A DNA stretch of 64,000 nt from Streptomyces diacarni (GCF_003323715.1 NZ_QOIN01000026.1:62001-126000); one strand, 5' to 3'. Positions 8,104 through 16,642 are shown, numbered from the stretch's first letter. Notes: generated by a model not told the origin, from the letters alone. Numbers and translations: made by a program.

Positions 8104-11049
8104 ATGGGCGCCGGGGACGACACGTGTAACGGAGCGGGGCAGCGGGATCGCCAGTTGCGGTTCGCCCTGCTCGGTCCCGTGCGCGCCTGGCGCGGGGACC
8201 AGCCACTCGGCATGGGCTCCCCGCAGCAGAAAGCCCTGCTGGCGGCGCTGTTGCTGCGCAGCGGTCACACCGCCACCGCGGAAGAACTCATCGACGCCAT
8301 CTGGGGCGAGGAGCCGCCCGAGCAGGCCAAGGCCGCGCTGCGCACCTACGCCTCCCGCATCCGCAAAGCACTCGGCCCCGACGCGGACCTGCTGGTCAGT
8401 GAATCCGGTGGCTACTCCCTCCACACAGGCCCCGAAGCGCCGCTCGACGTCGAGACCGCCCACGACTGCGCCGTCCGCGCCGACAAGGCAGCTTCCGGCG
8501 GCGACCGCACCCAGGCCCGCGAACTGTACGGTGCCGCCCTCGCCCAGTGGGACGGTGAACCCCTCGCCCGGATACCGGGGCCCTACGCCGAACACCAGCG
8601 CATCCGCCTGGAGGAGTGGCGCCTCAGCCTGCTGGAGCTGCGGCTCGACCTCGATCTCCAGGTCGGCTGTCACGCCGAAGCCGTCAGCGAACTGACCGCA
8701 CTGACCGCCGCGCACCCGCTGCGCGAACGGCTGCGGGAACTGCTGATGCTCGCCCTCTACCGCAGCGGCCGCCAGGCCGAAGCCCTCGCCGTCTACGCCG
8801 ACACCCGGCGTCTGCTCGCGGACGAGCTCGGCGTCGACCCCCGCCCCGAGCTGGCCGAACTCCAGCAGCGCATTCTCGAAGCCGACGACGAGCTCACCTA
8901 CCAGGCCGACGAGCCCACCGCCGCCGCGCCCACGGTCACCCGCCCCGCGCAGCTGCCCGCCACCGTCGCCGACTTCACGGGGCGCACCTCCTTCGTCGCC
9001 GAACTCGGCGACCAGCTCGCCCAGGCCGAAGGTACCGTCATGGCCGTCTCCGCCGTCGCCGGCATCGGCGGCGTCGGCAAGACGACACTCGCCATCCACG
9101 TCGCCCACGCCGCCGCCGACCGCTTCCCCGACGGGCAGCTCTACGTCGACCTCCAGGGCGCCGGAGCCGCGCCCGCCGACCCGGAAACCGTCCTCGGCTC
9201 GTTCCTGCGTGCACTCGGCGTCGCCGACTCCGCGATTCCCAGCGGCGTCGAAGACCGCTCCGCCCTCTTCCGCTCGCTGCTCGCGGGCCGCCGCGTCCTC
9301 GCCCTGCTGGACAACGCCCGCGACGCCGCACAGGTCAGGCCCCTGCTGCCCGGCGCCGCCGGCTGCGCCGCGCTGGTCACCAGCCGCGTCCGCATGGTCG
9401 ATCTCGCCGGAGCGCACCTCGTCGACCTCGACGTCATGAGCCCCGACGAGGCGCTTGCCCTTTTTACCCGCATTGTGGGCGACGAACGGGTGCTCGCCGA
9501 GCGCGAGGCCGCGATGGACGTCGTGGCCGCCTGCGGGTTCCTGCCGCTCGCCATCCGCATCGCGGCGGCCCGGCTCTCGGCCCGCCGCACCTGGACGGTC
9601 TCCGTGCTCGCCGCGAAGCTCGGCGACGAGAGGCGCCGTCTCGACGAACTCCAGGCCGGCGACCAGGCCGTCGGTGCCACCTTCGAGCTCGGCTACGGCC
9701 AGCTCGAGGGCGAGCAGGCCCGCGCCTTCCGGCTCCTCGGCCTCGCCGAGGGCCCCGACATCTCCCTCGACGCGGCCGCAGCGCTCCTCGACCGGACCCA
9801 GGAGGACGCCGAGGACCTCCTGGAGTCCCTGGTCGACACGTCCCTCCTGGAATCGGCCGCCCCACGCCGCTACCGCTTCCACGACCTCGTCCGCCTCTTC
9901 GCACGGGCGTGCGCGGAGCGCGACGAACAACCACCGAGCGAGTGCGACGCCGCACTGCGGCGGCTGCTGGACTTCTACCTGGCGACGGCGCGCAACTACT
10001 ACGTCCTCGAACGGCCCGCCGAATCCCTCGTCCACCACCTGGAGACCACGCACCACCCCGGCCTCGCCTTCGCCGACCATGGCGCGGCGATCGAGTGGCT
10101 GTTCGCCGAATCGTCCTGCTTCCTCGCCTGCGCCGCGCAGATGGCATCGGGCTCGACACTCCGCCCGGCGGTCGACCTGCTGATGGCCACCAGTGCGCTG
10201 GCGGAGGCCGGGAGTTACGGCCGGCAGTACGAGCAGGGGGCGCACTCCTTGAAACGCGTCGCCCAGGAAGTCGGTGACGCGCACGCCGAAGCCCGGGCGC
10301 GCTCCGTACTGACGGGAATGCACCTGGCAACGGGCCGCTTCGACGAGGCCGATGGCGAAGCCGGCGCGGCGGGACCGCTCGGCCAGGAGGCGGGTGATCC
10401 CATCTCCGCCTCCTACGCGCTCAACGACCGCGGGCTGGTCGCCAACTATCAGGGCCGCCCACTCGACGCCGCGCACTTTCTCGACGCCGCGCTCCAGGCC
10501 TTCCGGTCGTACGGGAACAAGCCCGCCGAGGCGAGCGCCCTGTGCAACCTCTCCCGGGTACACACCGTGCTGGGCAAGACGGACACGGCCATTTCGCTGG
10601 CCGAGCAGGCACTGGATATCCACGACCACCTGAGCGTGTCCATGCGCCGCGCCACCACCCTGTACGCGCTCGGTATCGCGCTGACCACAGCGGAGCGACT
10701 GCCGGAGGCGGAGACGAACTTCTCGGAGGCGCTCCGCATCTTCCAGCAGAGCAGGCAGCGCCTGTGGGAGGGAATGGCGTACTTCCGGCTCGGTGAGGTC
10801 CGGCTGGCAGCCGGACGGCCTGCCCAAGCCGCGGGTCTGGCGGAGCAGGCCATGGCCATTCTCCGCAGTGTCGGTGGCCCCTGGCGCCGGGCGAACGCGT
10901 TGACGCTGCTCGGGCAGGCGCTGGACTCGTTGGGCCACCACCGCCGTGCACAGGCCTGTTGGCGCGAGGCGCTGGAGCAGTACGAGAGTCTGGACGCCCC
11001 GGAGGCGGAGGACGTGCGGCAGCTGCTGGAACGCGAGGCGGCCGCCTGA
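8104..11049 (+). CDS. afsR: AfsR-type SARP regulator with NB-ARC and TPR domains
   Basis: 981-aa large SARP, close to the roughly 990 aa of S. coelicolor AfsR. Domain order: OmpR-type winged helix and BTAD (residues about 20-265, with RFALLGPVRAW and LGVDPRPELAELQ), NB-ARC ATPase with P-loop GIGGVGKTTLA near residue 320, then TPRs from about 700 to the end. AfsR is a global activator of secondary metabolism that is phosphorylated by AfsK and activates afsS. The start ATG has AGGGGG 8 bp upstream; a GTG at 8062 is less likely. An AfsS-like peptide follows and an AfsK-like kinase lies about 7.5 kb downstream, supporting orthology rather than just family membership. Confidence 0.85.
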   Translation: MGAGDDTCNGAGQRDRQLRFALLGPVRAWRGDQPLGMGSPQQKALLAALLLRSGHTATAEELIDAIWGEEPPEQAKAALRTYASRIRKALGPDADLLVSESGGYSLHTGPEAPLDVETAHDCAVRADKAASGGDRTQARELYGAALAQWDGEPLARIPGPYAEHQRIRLEEWRLSLLELRLDLDLQVGCHAEAVSELTALTAAHPLRERLRELLMLALYRSGRQAEALAVYADTRRLLADELGVDPRPELAELQQRILEADDELTYQADEPTAAAPTVTRPAQLPATVADFTGRTSFVAELGDQLAQAEGTVMAVSAVAGIGGVGKTTLAIHVAHAAADRFPDGQLYVDLQGAGAAPADPETVLGSFLRALGVADSAIPSGVEDRSALFRSLLAGRRVLALLDNARDAAQVRPLLPGAAGCAALVTSRVRMVDLAGAHLVDLDVMSPDEALALFTRIVGDERVLAEREAAMDVVAACGFLPLAIRIAAARLSARRTWTVSVLAAKLGDERRRLDELQAGDQAVGATFELGYGQLEGEQARAFRLLGLAEGPDISLDAAAALLDRTQEDAEDLLESLVDTSLLESAAPRRYRFHDLVRLFARACAERDEQPPSECDAALRRLLDFYLATARNYYVLERPAESLVHHLETTHHPGLAFADHGAAIEWLFAESSCFLACAAQMASGSTLRPAVDLLMATSALAEAGSYGRQYEQGAHSLKRVAQEVGDAHAEARARSVLTGMHLATGRFDEADGEAGAAGPLGQEAGDPISASYALNDRGLVANYQGRPLDAAHFLDAALQAFRSYGNKPAEASALCNLSRVHTVLGKTDTAISLAEQALDIHDHLSVSMRRATTLYALGIALTTAERLPEAETNFSEALRIFQQSRQRLWEGMAYFRLGEVRLAAGRPAQAAGLAEQAMAILRSVGGPWRRANALTLLGQALDSLGHHRRAQACWREALEQYESLDAPEAEDVRQLLEREAAA

Positions 11050-11078
11050 CCGCCTGTGAAACACGGTCACCAACAAGA

Positions 11079-11119
11079 CGTTCATCGATCGTTTATCGAC
11101 ACGCGGCATGCTCTAGAGC
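11079..11119 (+). promoter_or_regulatory. Probable AfsR-dependent promoter of the afsS-like gene
   Basis: Two adjacent 11-bp direct repeats, CGTTCATCGAT (11079-11089) and CGTTTATCGAC (11090-11100), are followed about 13 bp later by TAGAGC (11114-11119) as a possible -10 box. SARPs bind 11-bp-period direct repeats overlapping the -35 region, and S. coelicolor AfsR does so upstream of afsS. The layout here matches; binding is inferred. Confidence 0.65.
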
Positions 11120-11271
11120 AGTCGATCCGGCGCGTCGGGGGGCAGGCGGATCGGCAGGGGGAGGCGGCCCTCCCCCGATAGGGTGAACGGCCCGACTCGT
11201 CCGCCCGGCGACCCACGGGGGAGCCGCTGGGCGGACACCTGCCCACCAGATCCCATGGAGGGAACGCCACC

Positions 11272-11421
11272 ATGAGCGACCACGAAGAGAAGGTCACGCC
11301 CGAGAGCGGTGAGGTGACCACCAAGGAGCGCAACCAGACCATCAAGCCGCCGGCCGCCGACAGCGCCTCGGGGGAAATGACCACGAACGAGCGCAACCAG
11401 ACGATCAATCCGGCCAACTGA
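11272..11421 (+). CDS. afsS: AfsS-like small protein with two internal repeats
   Basis: 49-aa acidic peptide directly downstream of afsR. It contains two 13-residue repeats, EVTTKERNQTIKP and EMTTNERNQTINP. AfsS (AfsR2) of S. coelicolor is a roughly 63-aa protein built from similar short repeats. It lies at the same place, is activated by AfsR and stimulates antibiotic production. Here the repeat core is ERNQTI rather than the motif I remember for other AfsS proteins, so the symbol rests mainly on position, size and repeat architecture. The start has GGAGGG about 9 bp upstream. The 11-bp SARP-type direct repeats lie about 170 bp upstream, so the leader would be long. Confidence 0.65.
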   Translation: MSDHEEKVTPESGEVTTKERNQTIKPPAADSASGEMTTNERNQTINPAN

Positions 11422-11427
11422 TACCTG

Positions 11428-11483
11428 CTCTCCGGGGTCCCGAAAGGATCGGGGGGATCCGATGGGGGGAGGACCCCGGAGAG
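11428..11483 (+). terminator. Long-loop inverted repeat after the afsS-like gene
   Basis: CTCTCCGGGGTCC (11428-11440) pairs perfectly with GGACCCCGGAGAG (11471-11483), a 13-bp stem with a 30-nt G-rich loop starting 7 bp after the stop. It is probably a terminator or an mRNA 3'-end stabiliser. Confidence 0.6.
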
Positions 11484-11553
11484 CACACCAGGCCGACAAG
11501 CAGGGCGCCCACCAGGGGGAACGAGTGGTTCGGGGGCCGTCCTACGGGGGACA

Positions 11554-11604
11554 CGAGGGCCGCGACCGACGACACAGAGGGGGAGTCGTCGACCGCGGCC
11601 CTCG
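11554..11604. terminator. Second inverted repeat in the afsS / secreted-peptide spacer
   Basis: CGAGGGCCGCG (11554-11564) pairs with CGCGGCCCTCG (11594-11604), and inner GACGAC/GTCGTC segments extend the stem. It lies 87 bp before the next start and could terminate read-through. Nothing else coding is visible between 11422 and 11690. Confidence 0.5.
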
Positions 11605-11690
11605 GCGCGTGACCGACTTCCGCCGTTTCTCAGGCCCGTGCCGCGTCAAAGTACAGAGCAGAACACGTATTCGCTTCCGGAGGTGCCTTC

Positions 11691-11894
11691 ATGTCCCGCT
11701 CCACCAAGCTCATCGTCACCTGTGCTGCCGCCCTGGGCGCTCTGGGGGCTGCTTCCGGTCCCGCTGTGGCCGCCGGCATGGCACCCTCCGATCGAGTACA
11801 GACCATCTCCGTACTGGAGCGGAACTCCACCATCCTCCCCGACCTGGACAACAACCAGGGGACCGTCGCACCCACCGCGACCCGGGACGCCTGA
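11691..11894 (+). CDS. Small secreted peptide with ERNSTI motif
   Basis: 67-aa protein with a clear Sec signal peptide (MSRSTKLIV, then an Ala-rich core, cleavage near AVA-AG). A mature peptide of about 39 residues follows, including SVLERNSTILPDLDNN. The start ATG has GGAGG at 7-bp spacing. The mature part shares the short motif ERN(S/Q)TI with the neighbouring AfsS-like protein, which may be coincidence or common descent. No family is recognised. It ends before a bidirectional terminator. Confidence 0.75.
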   Translation: MSRSTKLIVTCAAALGALGAASGPAVAAGMAPSDRVQTISVLERNSTILPDLDNNQGTVAPTATRDA

Positions 11895-11933
11895 GCGGCC
11901 GGCGCGGCGGCCCGGAGGGCCGAAGGGGCTTTC

Positions 11934-11964
11934 GCCGGCGGTGACGTGCGTCGTCACCGCCGGC
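11934..11964. terminator. Bidirectional hairpin between convergent genes
   Basis: GCCGGCGGTGACG (11934-11946) and CGTCACCGCCGGC (11952-11964) form a perfect 13-bp stem with a 5-nt loop. It lies between the secreted peptide (+) and the acyl-CoA ligase (-) and overlaps the last codons of the ligase. Confidence 0.75.
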
Positions 11965-13684
11965 TCCGTAGGCGCGTCTTGACCACCTTGCCGCTCGCGT
12001 TGCGCGGCAGTGCCGCGACGAATTCGACGTCCCTCGGAACCTTGTAGTTGGCCATCTCCCGACGGGACCAGGCGATGAGGTCGTCGGCCGTGACGGTGGC
12101 GCCCGGGTGGCGGACGGCGAAGGCTTTGCCGACCTCGCCGAGCCGGGAGTCGGGCACGCCGATGACGGCGGCCTCGCTGATGTCGGGGTGCCGACTGAGG
12201 AGTTGCTCGATCTCGGCGGGGTAGGCGTTGAAACCGCCGACGATGAACATGTCCTTGATCCGGTCGGTGATGCGCAGGTTGCCCTCGGCGTCCAGGACGC
12301 CGATGTCGCCGGTGCGCAGCCAGCCGTCGGGGGTGAAAACCTCGGCCGTCTCATCCGGTTCTTCGAAGTAGCCGGACATGACGTGGTAGCCGCGTACCAG
12401 GACCTCGCCCGGTTCGCCGGGAGGCTGCGGAGCGCCCGCGGGGGAGACGACTTTCACCTCCGTACCGGGTATGGCCCGACCCGAGGTGCCGGCGACGGTC
12501 TCCGCGGGGTCGCCGCGCCGGCACATGGTGACGGTGCCGGACGCCTCGGTGAGGCCGTAGGCGGTCAGAACGGTGCCCACCCTCAGCTCGGCGCGCAGCC
12601 GCTCGACCAGTTCGAGGGGGACGACGGCGGCGCCGGTGACGACCAGGCGGAGCGCGCTCAGATCGTGCTGCCGGCGGGCGGGGTGGTCGAGCAGTGCCTG
12701 GTGGAGGGTGGGCGGGCCCGGCAGCACGCTGACGCGCTCGGTGGCGATGTGCGCGAGCGCGGTCTCGACGTTGAAGACGGGCTGCGGGATCATCGTCGCG
12801 CCGCGCAACAGGCAGGCGATGATGCCCGCTTTGTAGCCGAAGGTGTGAAAGAACGGGTTGACGATGAGGTAGCGGTCGCCTTCTTCGAGCCCGGCCAGTT
12901 CGCTCCATGCGGTGTAGACACGGAGCGTCTGTCCGTGGGTGATCACGGCGCCTTTCGGGTGCCCGGTCGTACCCGAGGTGAAGGTGAGGTCGCAGGGCGC
13001 GGAGGGGGTGACGCGAGCGGCGCGGGCGTGGACCGCCTCGCGGGAGACAGCCGCGCCGCCGGCCAGGAAGTCCGTCCAGGTGCGGAAGGAGGCGGGCGCG
13101 TCCTGCGCCAGGACCACGACCTCTCGTAGGTGCGGCAGTCCCGGCAGTGGGCCTTCACCCAGTCCCTCAGCGGTGGCGCGGCGCAGTGAGGCGACGTACG
13201 AGGTGCCCAGGAACGTGCCGGTGATGAACAGCAGCCTGGCGCGGGTCTTGCCGAGGACGTAGGCGGCTTCGGCGCCCTTGAAGCGGGTGTTGAGGGGGAC
13301 GAGGACGCCGCCGGCGGTGACCGCGCCGAGGGCCGCGACGATCCAGTCGAGGGTGTTGGGCGCCCAGACGGCCACCCGGTCGCCGGGTTCCAGGCCGGAG
13401 GCCAGGCAGGCGGCTGCGGCCCGCTCGACACGCTCGCCCAGAGCGGCGTACGAGATCCGGGTGCGCCCCTCGACGACCGCTTCGCGCTCCCCGTAGCGGT
13501 CCGCGGCGGCCCGCACGAGAGCCGGGATGGTCGGGGGAACGTTTTCCGCACCCGTTGGAACGGTTTCCGCGCCCGTTCCGGCAGCGGGGCCGGCGACGGC
13601 GGACGCCGCGTCAGTGCGGGCCGTCGGGGCGGAGTCGGCAGGGGACGCCGGGACCACTCCGGGTGGGATGTCCTTACCACTCAC
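11954..13684 (-). CDS. Acyl-CoA synthetase, AMP-forming (FadD family)
   Basis: 576-aa ANL-superfamily ligase with the P-loop-like motif LTFTSGTTGHPKG, the YGLTE core motif, the hinge RTGDIG and the C-terminal catalytic Lys in LPRNASGKVVKTRL. It should activate a carboxylic acid to its CoA thioester through an acyl-AMP. The start is set at GTG 13684 because AAGGAGG stands 7 bp upstream; the open frame upstream of it is CTGCACC repeat. About 50 N-terminal residues are Ala/Thr-rich and precede the conserved fold. It is divergent from the thiolase/DUF35/crotonase operon, and the shared spacer carries a CTGACG palindrome. Confidence 0.88.
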   Translation of the reverse strand: MSGKDIPPGVVPASPADSAPTARTDAASAVAGPAAGTGAETVPTGAENVPPTIPALVRAAADRYGEREAVVEGRTRISYAALGERVERAAAACLASGLEPGDRVAVWAPNTLDWIVAALGAVTAGGVLVPLNTRFKGAEAAYVLGKTRARLLFITGTFLGTSYVASLRRATAEGLGEGPLPGLPHLREVVVLAQDAPASFRTWTDFLAGGAAVSREAVHARAARVTPSAPCDLTFTSGTTGHPKGAVITHGQTLRVYTAWSELAGLEEGDRYLIVNPFFHTFGYKAGIIACLLRGATMIPQPVFNVETALAHIATERVSVLPGPPTLHQALLDHPARRQHDLSALRLVVTGAAVVPLELVERLRAELRVGTVLTAYGLTEASGTVTMCRRGDPAETVAGTSGRAIPGTEVKVVSPAGAPQPPGEPGEVLVRGYHVMSGYFEEPDETAEVFTPDGWLRTGDIGVLDAEGNLRITDRIKDMFIVGGFNAYPAEIEQLLSRHPDISEAAVIGVPDSRLGEVGKAFAVRHPGATVTADDLIAWSRREMANYKVPRDVEFVAALPRNASGKVVKTRLRSRR

Positions 13685-13699
13685 TGTGCGCCTCCTTGA

Positions 13700-13810
13700 C
13701 CGAGCCGCTGCCGCTGCGCTGCTGCGCCGAGCCGTCGCACCGTCGAGCCGCTGCACCGCACAACTGCACTGCTGCACCGCTGCACCGCTGCAGCAGTGCC
13801 CCGCTGCTCC
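13700..13810. repeat. CTGCACCG-type short tandem repeats
   Basis: Degenerate short-period repeats of GCTGCACC-like units lie in the 5' spacer of the acyl-CoA ligase, between its ribosome binding site and the operator. They resemble other low-complexity spacers in this cluster. Confidence 0.6.
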
Positions 13811-13845
13811 CGGACGGATGCACGGCTTTCGTCGCGCACCAGTAC

Positions 13846-13860
13846 CTGACACGCCGTCAG
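13846..13860. promoter_or_regulatory. Operator palindrome 3 (CTGACG family)
   Basis: CTGACACGCCGTCAG in the divergent spacer between the acyl-CoA ligase (-) and the thiolase-like gene (+), 65 bp from the thiolase start. The five outer bases of each arm are perfect. Confidence 0.72.
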
Positions 13861-13924
13861 GTTAGCTGTAGCCTCCCGGACTGTCAGCAGCGGTGCACCA
13901 GTCAGGTCGCCCGAGGAGGACGCC

Positions 13925-15064
13925 ATGAAGGACGCCACGGCGATCGTCGGCATAGGGCAGACGCCGTTCGCCAAGCGGCTCGACGAGTCCGAGAAGAGCC
14001 TGGCCTGCCGCGCCATCCTGGGCGCGCTCGAGGACGCGGGAATCGCCCCCTCCGAGGTGGACGGTCTCGCCTCGTACACGATGGAGGAGACCGACGAGGT
14101 CGAGGTCGCCAAGGCGATCGGCGCCGGTGACGTCACGTTCTTCTCCCAGGTCGGCTACGGCGGTGGCGGCTCGTGCGCGACCGTCGCACACCTGGTGGGC
14201 GCGATCGCCACCGGACAGGCCACCGTGGGCGTCGCCTGGCGATCCCGCAAACGGGGTTCGGGCACCCGGCCGTGGGGAAACGCCGCGGCACAACTCCCCA
14301 CGCCCGCGCAGTGGACGCGTCCCTTCGGACTGCTGCGCCCCGCCGACGAGATCGGCATGCTCGCCCGCCGCTACATGCACGAGTACGGGGCCACCCGCGA
14401 CCATCTCTTCAACGTCGCGCTGGCCTGCCGCAACCGTGCCAACCAGAACCCCGCCGCGATGATGTACGAGCGCCCGCTGACCCGCGAGATGTACATGACG
14501 GCCCGCTGGATCAGTGAGCCGCTGTGCCTGTTCGACAACTGTCTGGAGACCGACGGGGCGCTCGCCTGTGTGCTGGTCTCCGCCGACCGCGCCCGCGACT
14601 GCCGCCGCAGACCCGTCTACGTCCACGCCGCGGCGCAGGGCCTGCCCGCCCAGCACCACGGCATGGTCAACTACTGGAACGACGATCCGCTGCGCGGCCC
14701 CGCGTGGACGGCGGCCCAGCAGCTGTGGAAGCACGCGGATCTCGGCCCCGCCGACGTGGACGTCGCGCAGATCTACGACGCGTTCACCGTGCTCGTCCCG
14801 CTCTCCCTGGAGGGCTACGGCTTCTGCGGACGCGGGGAGGGGGCCGCGTTCACCGAGGGCGGCGCGCTGGAGAGCGGTGGCCGTCTGCCGCTGAACACCG
14901 CGGGGGGTGGGCTGAGCGAGGCGTACGTGCACGGTTTCAACCTGATCACCGAGGGGGTGCGGCAGCTGCGCGGCACCTCGACCGCGCAGGTGCCCGACGC
15001 CTCGACCTGTCTGGTGACGGCGGGCGAGTGCGTGCCCACCTCCGCCCTGCTGCTGAGGAGCTGA
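13925..15064 (+). CDS. Thiolase-superfamily lipid-transfer-like protein (Ltp2 type)
   Basis: 379-aa thiolase-fold protein of the SCP-x/lipid-transfer branch (AIVGIGQTPFAKR, CLETDGALACVLVS, AQIYDAFT, NTAGGGLSEAYVHG). It is shorter than true beta-ketothiolases and lacks the standard GHP motif. In actinobacterial steroid catabolism Ltp2 works with a DUF35 partner as a retro-aldolase that releases a short acyl-CoA. Here a DUF35 gene follows 5 bp downstream, so I infer the same kind of complex. A Cys occurs in GGGSCATVAHL; whether it is at the thiolase nucleophile position is uncertain. The start has GAGGAGG upstream. Confidence 0.82.
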   Translation: MKDATAIVGIGQTPFAKRLDESEKSLACRAILGALEDAGIAPSEVDGLASYTMEETDEVEVAKAIGAGDVTFFSQVGYGGGGSCATVAHLVGAIATGQATVGVAWRSRKRGSGTRPWGNAAAQLPTPAQWTRPFGLLRPADEIGMLARRYMHEYGATRDHLFNVALACRNRANQNPAAMMYERPLTREMYMTARWISEPLCLFDNCLETDGALACVLVSADRARDCRRRPVYVHAAAQGLPAQHHGMVNYWNDDPLRGPAWTAAQQLWKHADLGPADVDVAQIYDAFTVLVPLSLEGYGFCGRGEGAAFTEGGALESGGRLPLNTAGGGLSEAYVHGFNLITEGVRQLRGTSTAQVPDASTCLVTAGECVPTSALLLRS

Positions 15065-15069
15065 GAGCT

Positions 15070-15555
15070 GTGACGGCGACCGTGACCGCTTCCGTGACCC
15101 CTGTTCCCGCGGACGGGATGCTGCTGCCCGTCCCCGACGACGACGGCGCGCCTTTTTGGGCGTACGCCGCGAAAGGCGAACTGCGCGTGCAGGCCTGCCG
15201 CGACTGCGGAGCACGTCGCTTTCCGCCACGGCCGTGCTGTCCGCGCTGCCGGTCCTTCGAGGACGAGTGGCAGAGGGTGAGCGGGCGCGGGCGCGTCTGG
15301 TCGTACGTGGTCGCGCACCCGCCGCTGCTGCCGTCGTACGCCGCGCTCGCGCCGTACGACGTGGCGGTGGTGGAGCTCGTCGAGGATCCCGCGATCCGGC
15401 TGGTCGGCAATCTGGTCGCCGCGCCGGACGCCCCGCTCGGCTCCGTGGACGCCGCCAGGTTGCGCATCGGCGCACCGGTACGGGCAGTTTTCTGCACGCT
15501 GGGCGAGGGCGACGAGCGGGTGACGGTGCCGCGCTGGATGCTGGAGCGGCCGTGA
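15070..15555 (+). CDS. DUF35 Zn-ribbon/OB-fold protein
   Basis: 161-aa protein with a rubredoxin-like zinc ribbon (CRDCG and CCPRC) followed by an OB-fold (VWSYVVAHPP, YDVAVVELVEDPAIRLVGNL). DUF35 proteins are partners of thiolase-fold enzymes; in the ChsH2-Ltp2 aldolase the DUF35 domain is needed for assembly. The GTG start lies 5 bp after the thiolase stop, with GAGGAG inside the preceding gene. It is the second gene of an operon with the thiolase-like gene and a crotonase. Confidence 0.85.
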   Translation: MTATVTASVTPVPADGMLLPVPDDDGAPFWAYAAKGELRVQACRDCGARRFPPRPCCPRCRSFEDEWQRVSGRGRVWSYVVAHPPLLPSYAALAPYDVAVVELVEDPAIRLVGNLVAAPDAPLGSVDAARLRIGAPVRAVFCTLGEGDERVTVPRWMLERP

Positions 15556-15641
15556 CCAACGCGGAGGGGGACGCGACCCGTGCCGAGGTGGCCGTGAACG
15601 GCGCAGAGGCGGGCGTGAGGAGCGGGGAGGGAGGGGCGTGA
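15552..15641 (+). CDS. Possible 29-aa linker ORF between DUF35 and crotonase genes
   Basis: A GTG overlaps the DUF35 stop (GTGA), and the 29-codon frame ends in a TGA that overlaps the GTG of the crotonase (GTGA again). The peptide is Ala/Gly/Glu-rich (VTNAEGDATRAEVAV...). It could be a relay ORF that keeps ribosomes moving to the next gene, or simply a frame through low-complexity spacer. It is not recognisable as a protein. Confidence 0.25.
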   Translation: MTNAEGDATRAEVAVNGAEAGVRSGEGGA

Positions 15642-16426
15642 GCATCGGGCTGGAGTGCCGGGACGGTGTGGCGACGGTGACGCTGGACCGGCCGGAGAAG
15701 CACAACGCGCTCGGCCTCGACGACGCGCGGGCCCTCTCCCGGACGTGGCGGGAGTTGCGAACCGACCGGGCGGTGCGTGCGGCCGTGGTGACCGGTGCGG
15801 GTGGGCGGGCCTTCTGCACGGGTGTCGACAGGTCGGCGGTCGCCGACGCGGAGGCCGTGCCGCAGCCGACGTCACCGTTCGCGATCGAGGACCCGTTGCT
15901 TTCGATCGGCCCGAAAAGCAACGACCTGTGGATCCCGGTGCTGGCCGCCGTGGAAGGCATGGCCTGCGGGGGCGCGTTCTACCTGCTGAGCGAGGCGGAG
16001 TTCCTCGTGGCGACGGAGGAGTCCGCCTTCTTCGACCCGCACACCACCTACGGCATGGTCAGCGCGTACGAGCCCATGGGGATGGCGCAGCGGATGCCGT
16101 TCGGCGAGGTGGCACGGATGGCGCTGATGGGAACGGCCGAACGGATCTCGGGCCGGCGCGCTTACGAGACCGGCCTGGTCTCCGAACTCGCCCCGGTGGG
16201 CGGGGCGCTGGATGCCGCGCTGGACTGCGCACGGACCCTGGCCTCGTACCCGCCCGAGGCGGTGCAGGGGACGGTACGTGCGGTGTGGGCCGCGAGGGAG
16301 GCGGCCCGCAGCCAGGCGATGGCCCAGGCCGCGCCGCTGATCGCCCTCGGCAACCTGCCACCGGCGCGACAGGCGGAGCTGTTCGCGGGGCGCGGGCGGG
16401 GCGGCGGCGCCTTCCGCACCCGGTAG
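15638..16426 (+). CDS. Enoyl-CoA hydratase/isomerase family protein
   Basis: 262-aa crotonase-fold protein with VATVTLDRPEKHNALG at the N-terminus and an oxyanion-hole region VEGMACGGAFYLL. Residues at the usual catalytic Glu positions are not clearly conserved, since the region reads FDPHTTYGMVSAY. A hydratase, isomerase or hydrolase role all remain possible. It is third in the thiolase-DUF35 operon. The GTG start has GGAGGGAGG just upstream. Confidence 0.85.
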   Translation: MSIGLECRDGVATVTLDRPEKHNALGLDDARALSRTWRELRTDRAVRAAVVTGAGGRAFCTGVDRSAVADAEAVPQPTSPFAIEDPLLSIGPKSNDLWIPVLAAVEGMACGGAFYLLSEAEFLVATEESAFFDPHTTYGMVSAYEPMGMAQRMPFGEVARMALMGTAERISGRRAYETGLVSELAPVGGALDAALDCARTLASYPPEAVQGTVRAVWAAREAARSQAMAQAAPLIALGNLPPARQAELFAGRGRGGGAFRTR

Positions 16427-16509
16427 GAACACGAGTGCAGCCGGCATCCGGCAGCCGCACGAGTTTTTCGTGTCCGAGGGAACGCGGTTCCGCGCCTGCC
16501 GCGCGGAGA

Positions 16510-16640
16510 GAGTGCCCCTCCGCCCCGGGGAGGGTGCTCCCTTCGTGCGGAGAGGGTGCGCCCCCGCCCAGGGAGGGCACTCCCTTCGTGCGGAGGGGTG
16601 CTCCCTCCGTGCAGCAGAGGGAGCACCCCTCGGGCGAGGG
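16510..16640. repeat. Degenerate repeats of about 21-22 bp with CTCCCTTCGTGCGGAG core
   Basis: The core CTCCCTTCGTGCGGAG occurs at 16537 and 16580 (43 bp apart, two periods), with variants at about 16517 and 16601. Period and core resemble the 22-bp array at 7666-7949. The array lies between the crotonase gene and the convergent secreted-protein gene. Confidence 0.6.
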
Positions 16641-16642
16641 TG

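Noticed and set aside
7501..8213. Several long open frames on both strands over the 7.6-8.0 kb spacer
   Set aside because: They arise from the 22-bp tandem array, which keeps all frames open; the period is not a multiple of three and there is no ribosome binding site or similarity.
8086..11109. 1007-codon minus-strand frame opposite afsR
   Set aside because: A mirror frame of a clearly coding GC-rich gene; the AfsR translation has full domain structure and the antisense product does not.
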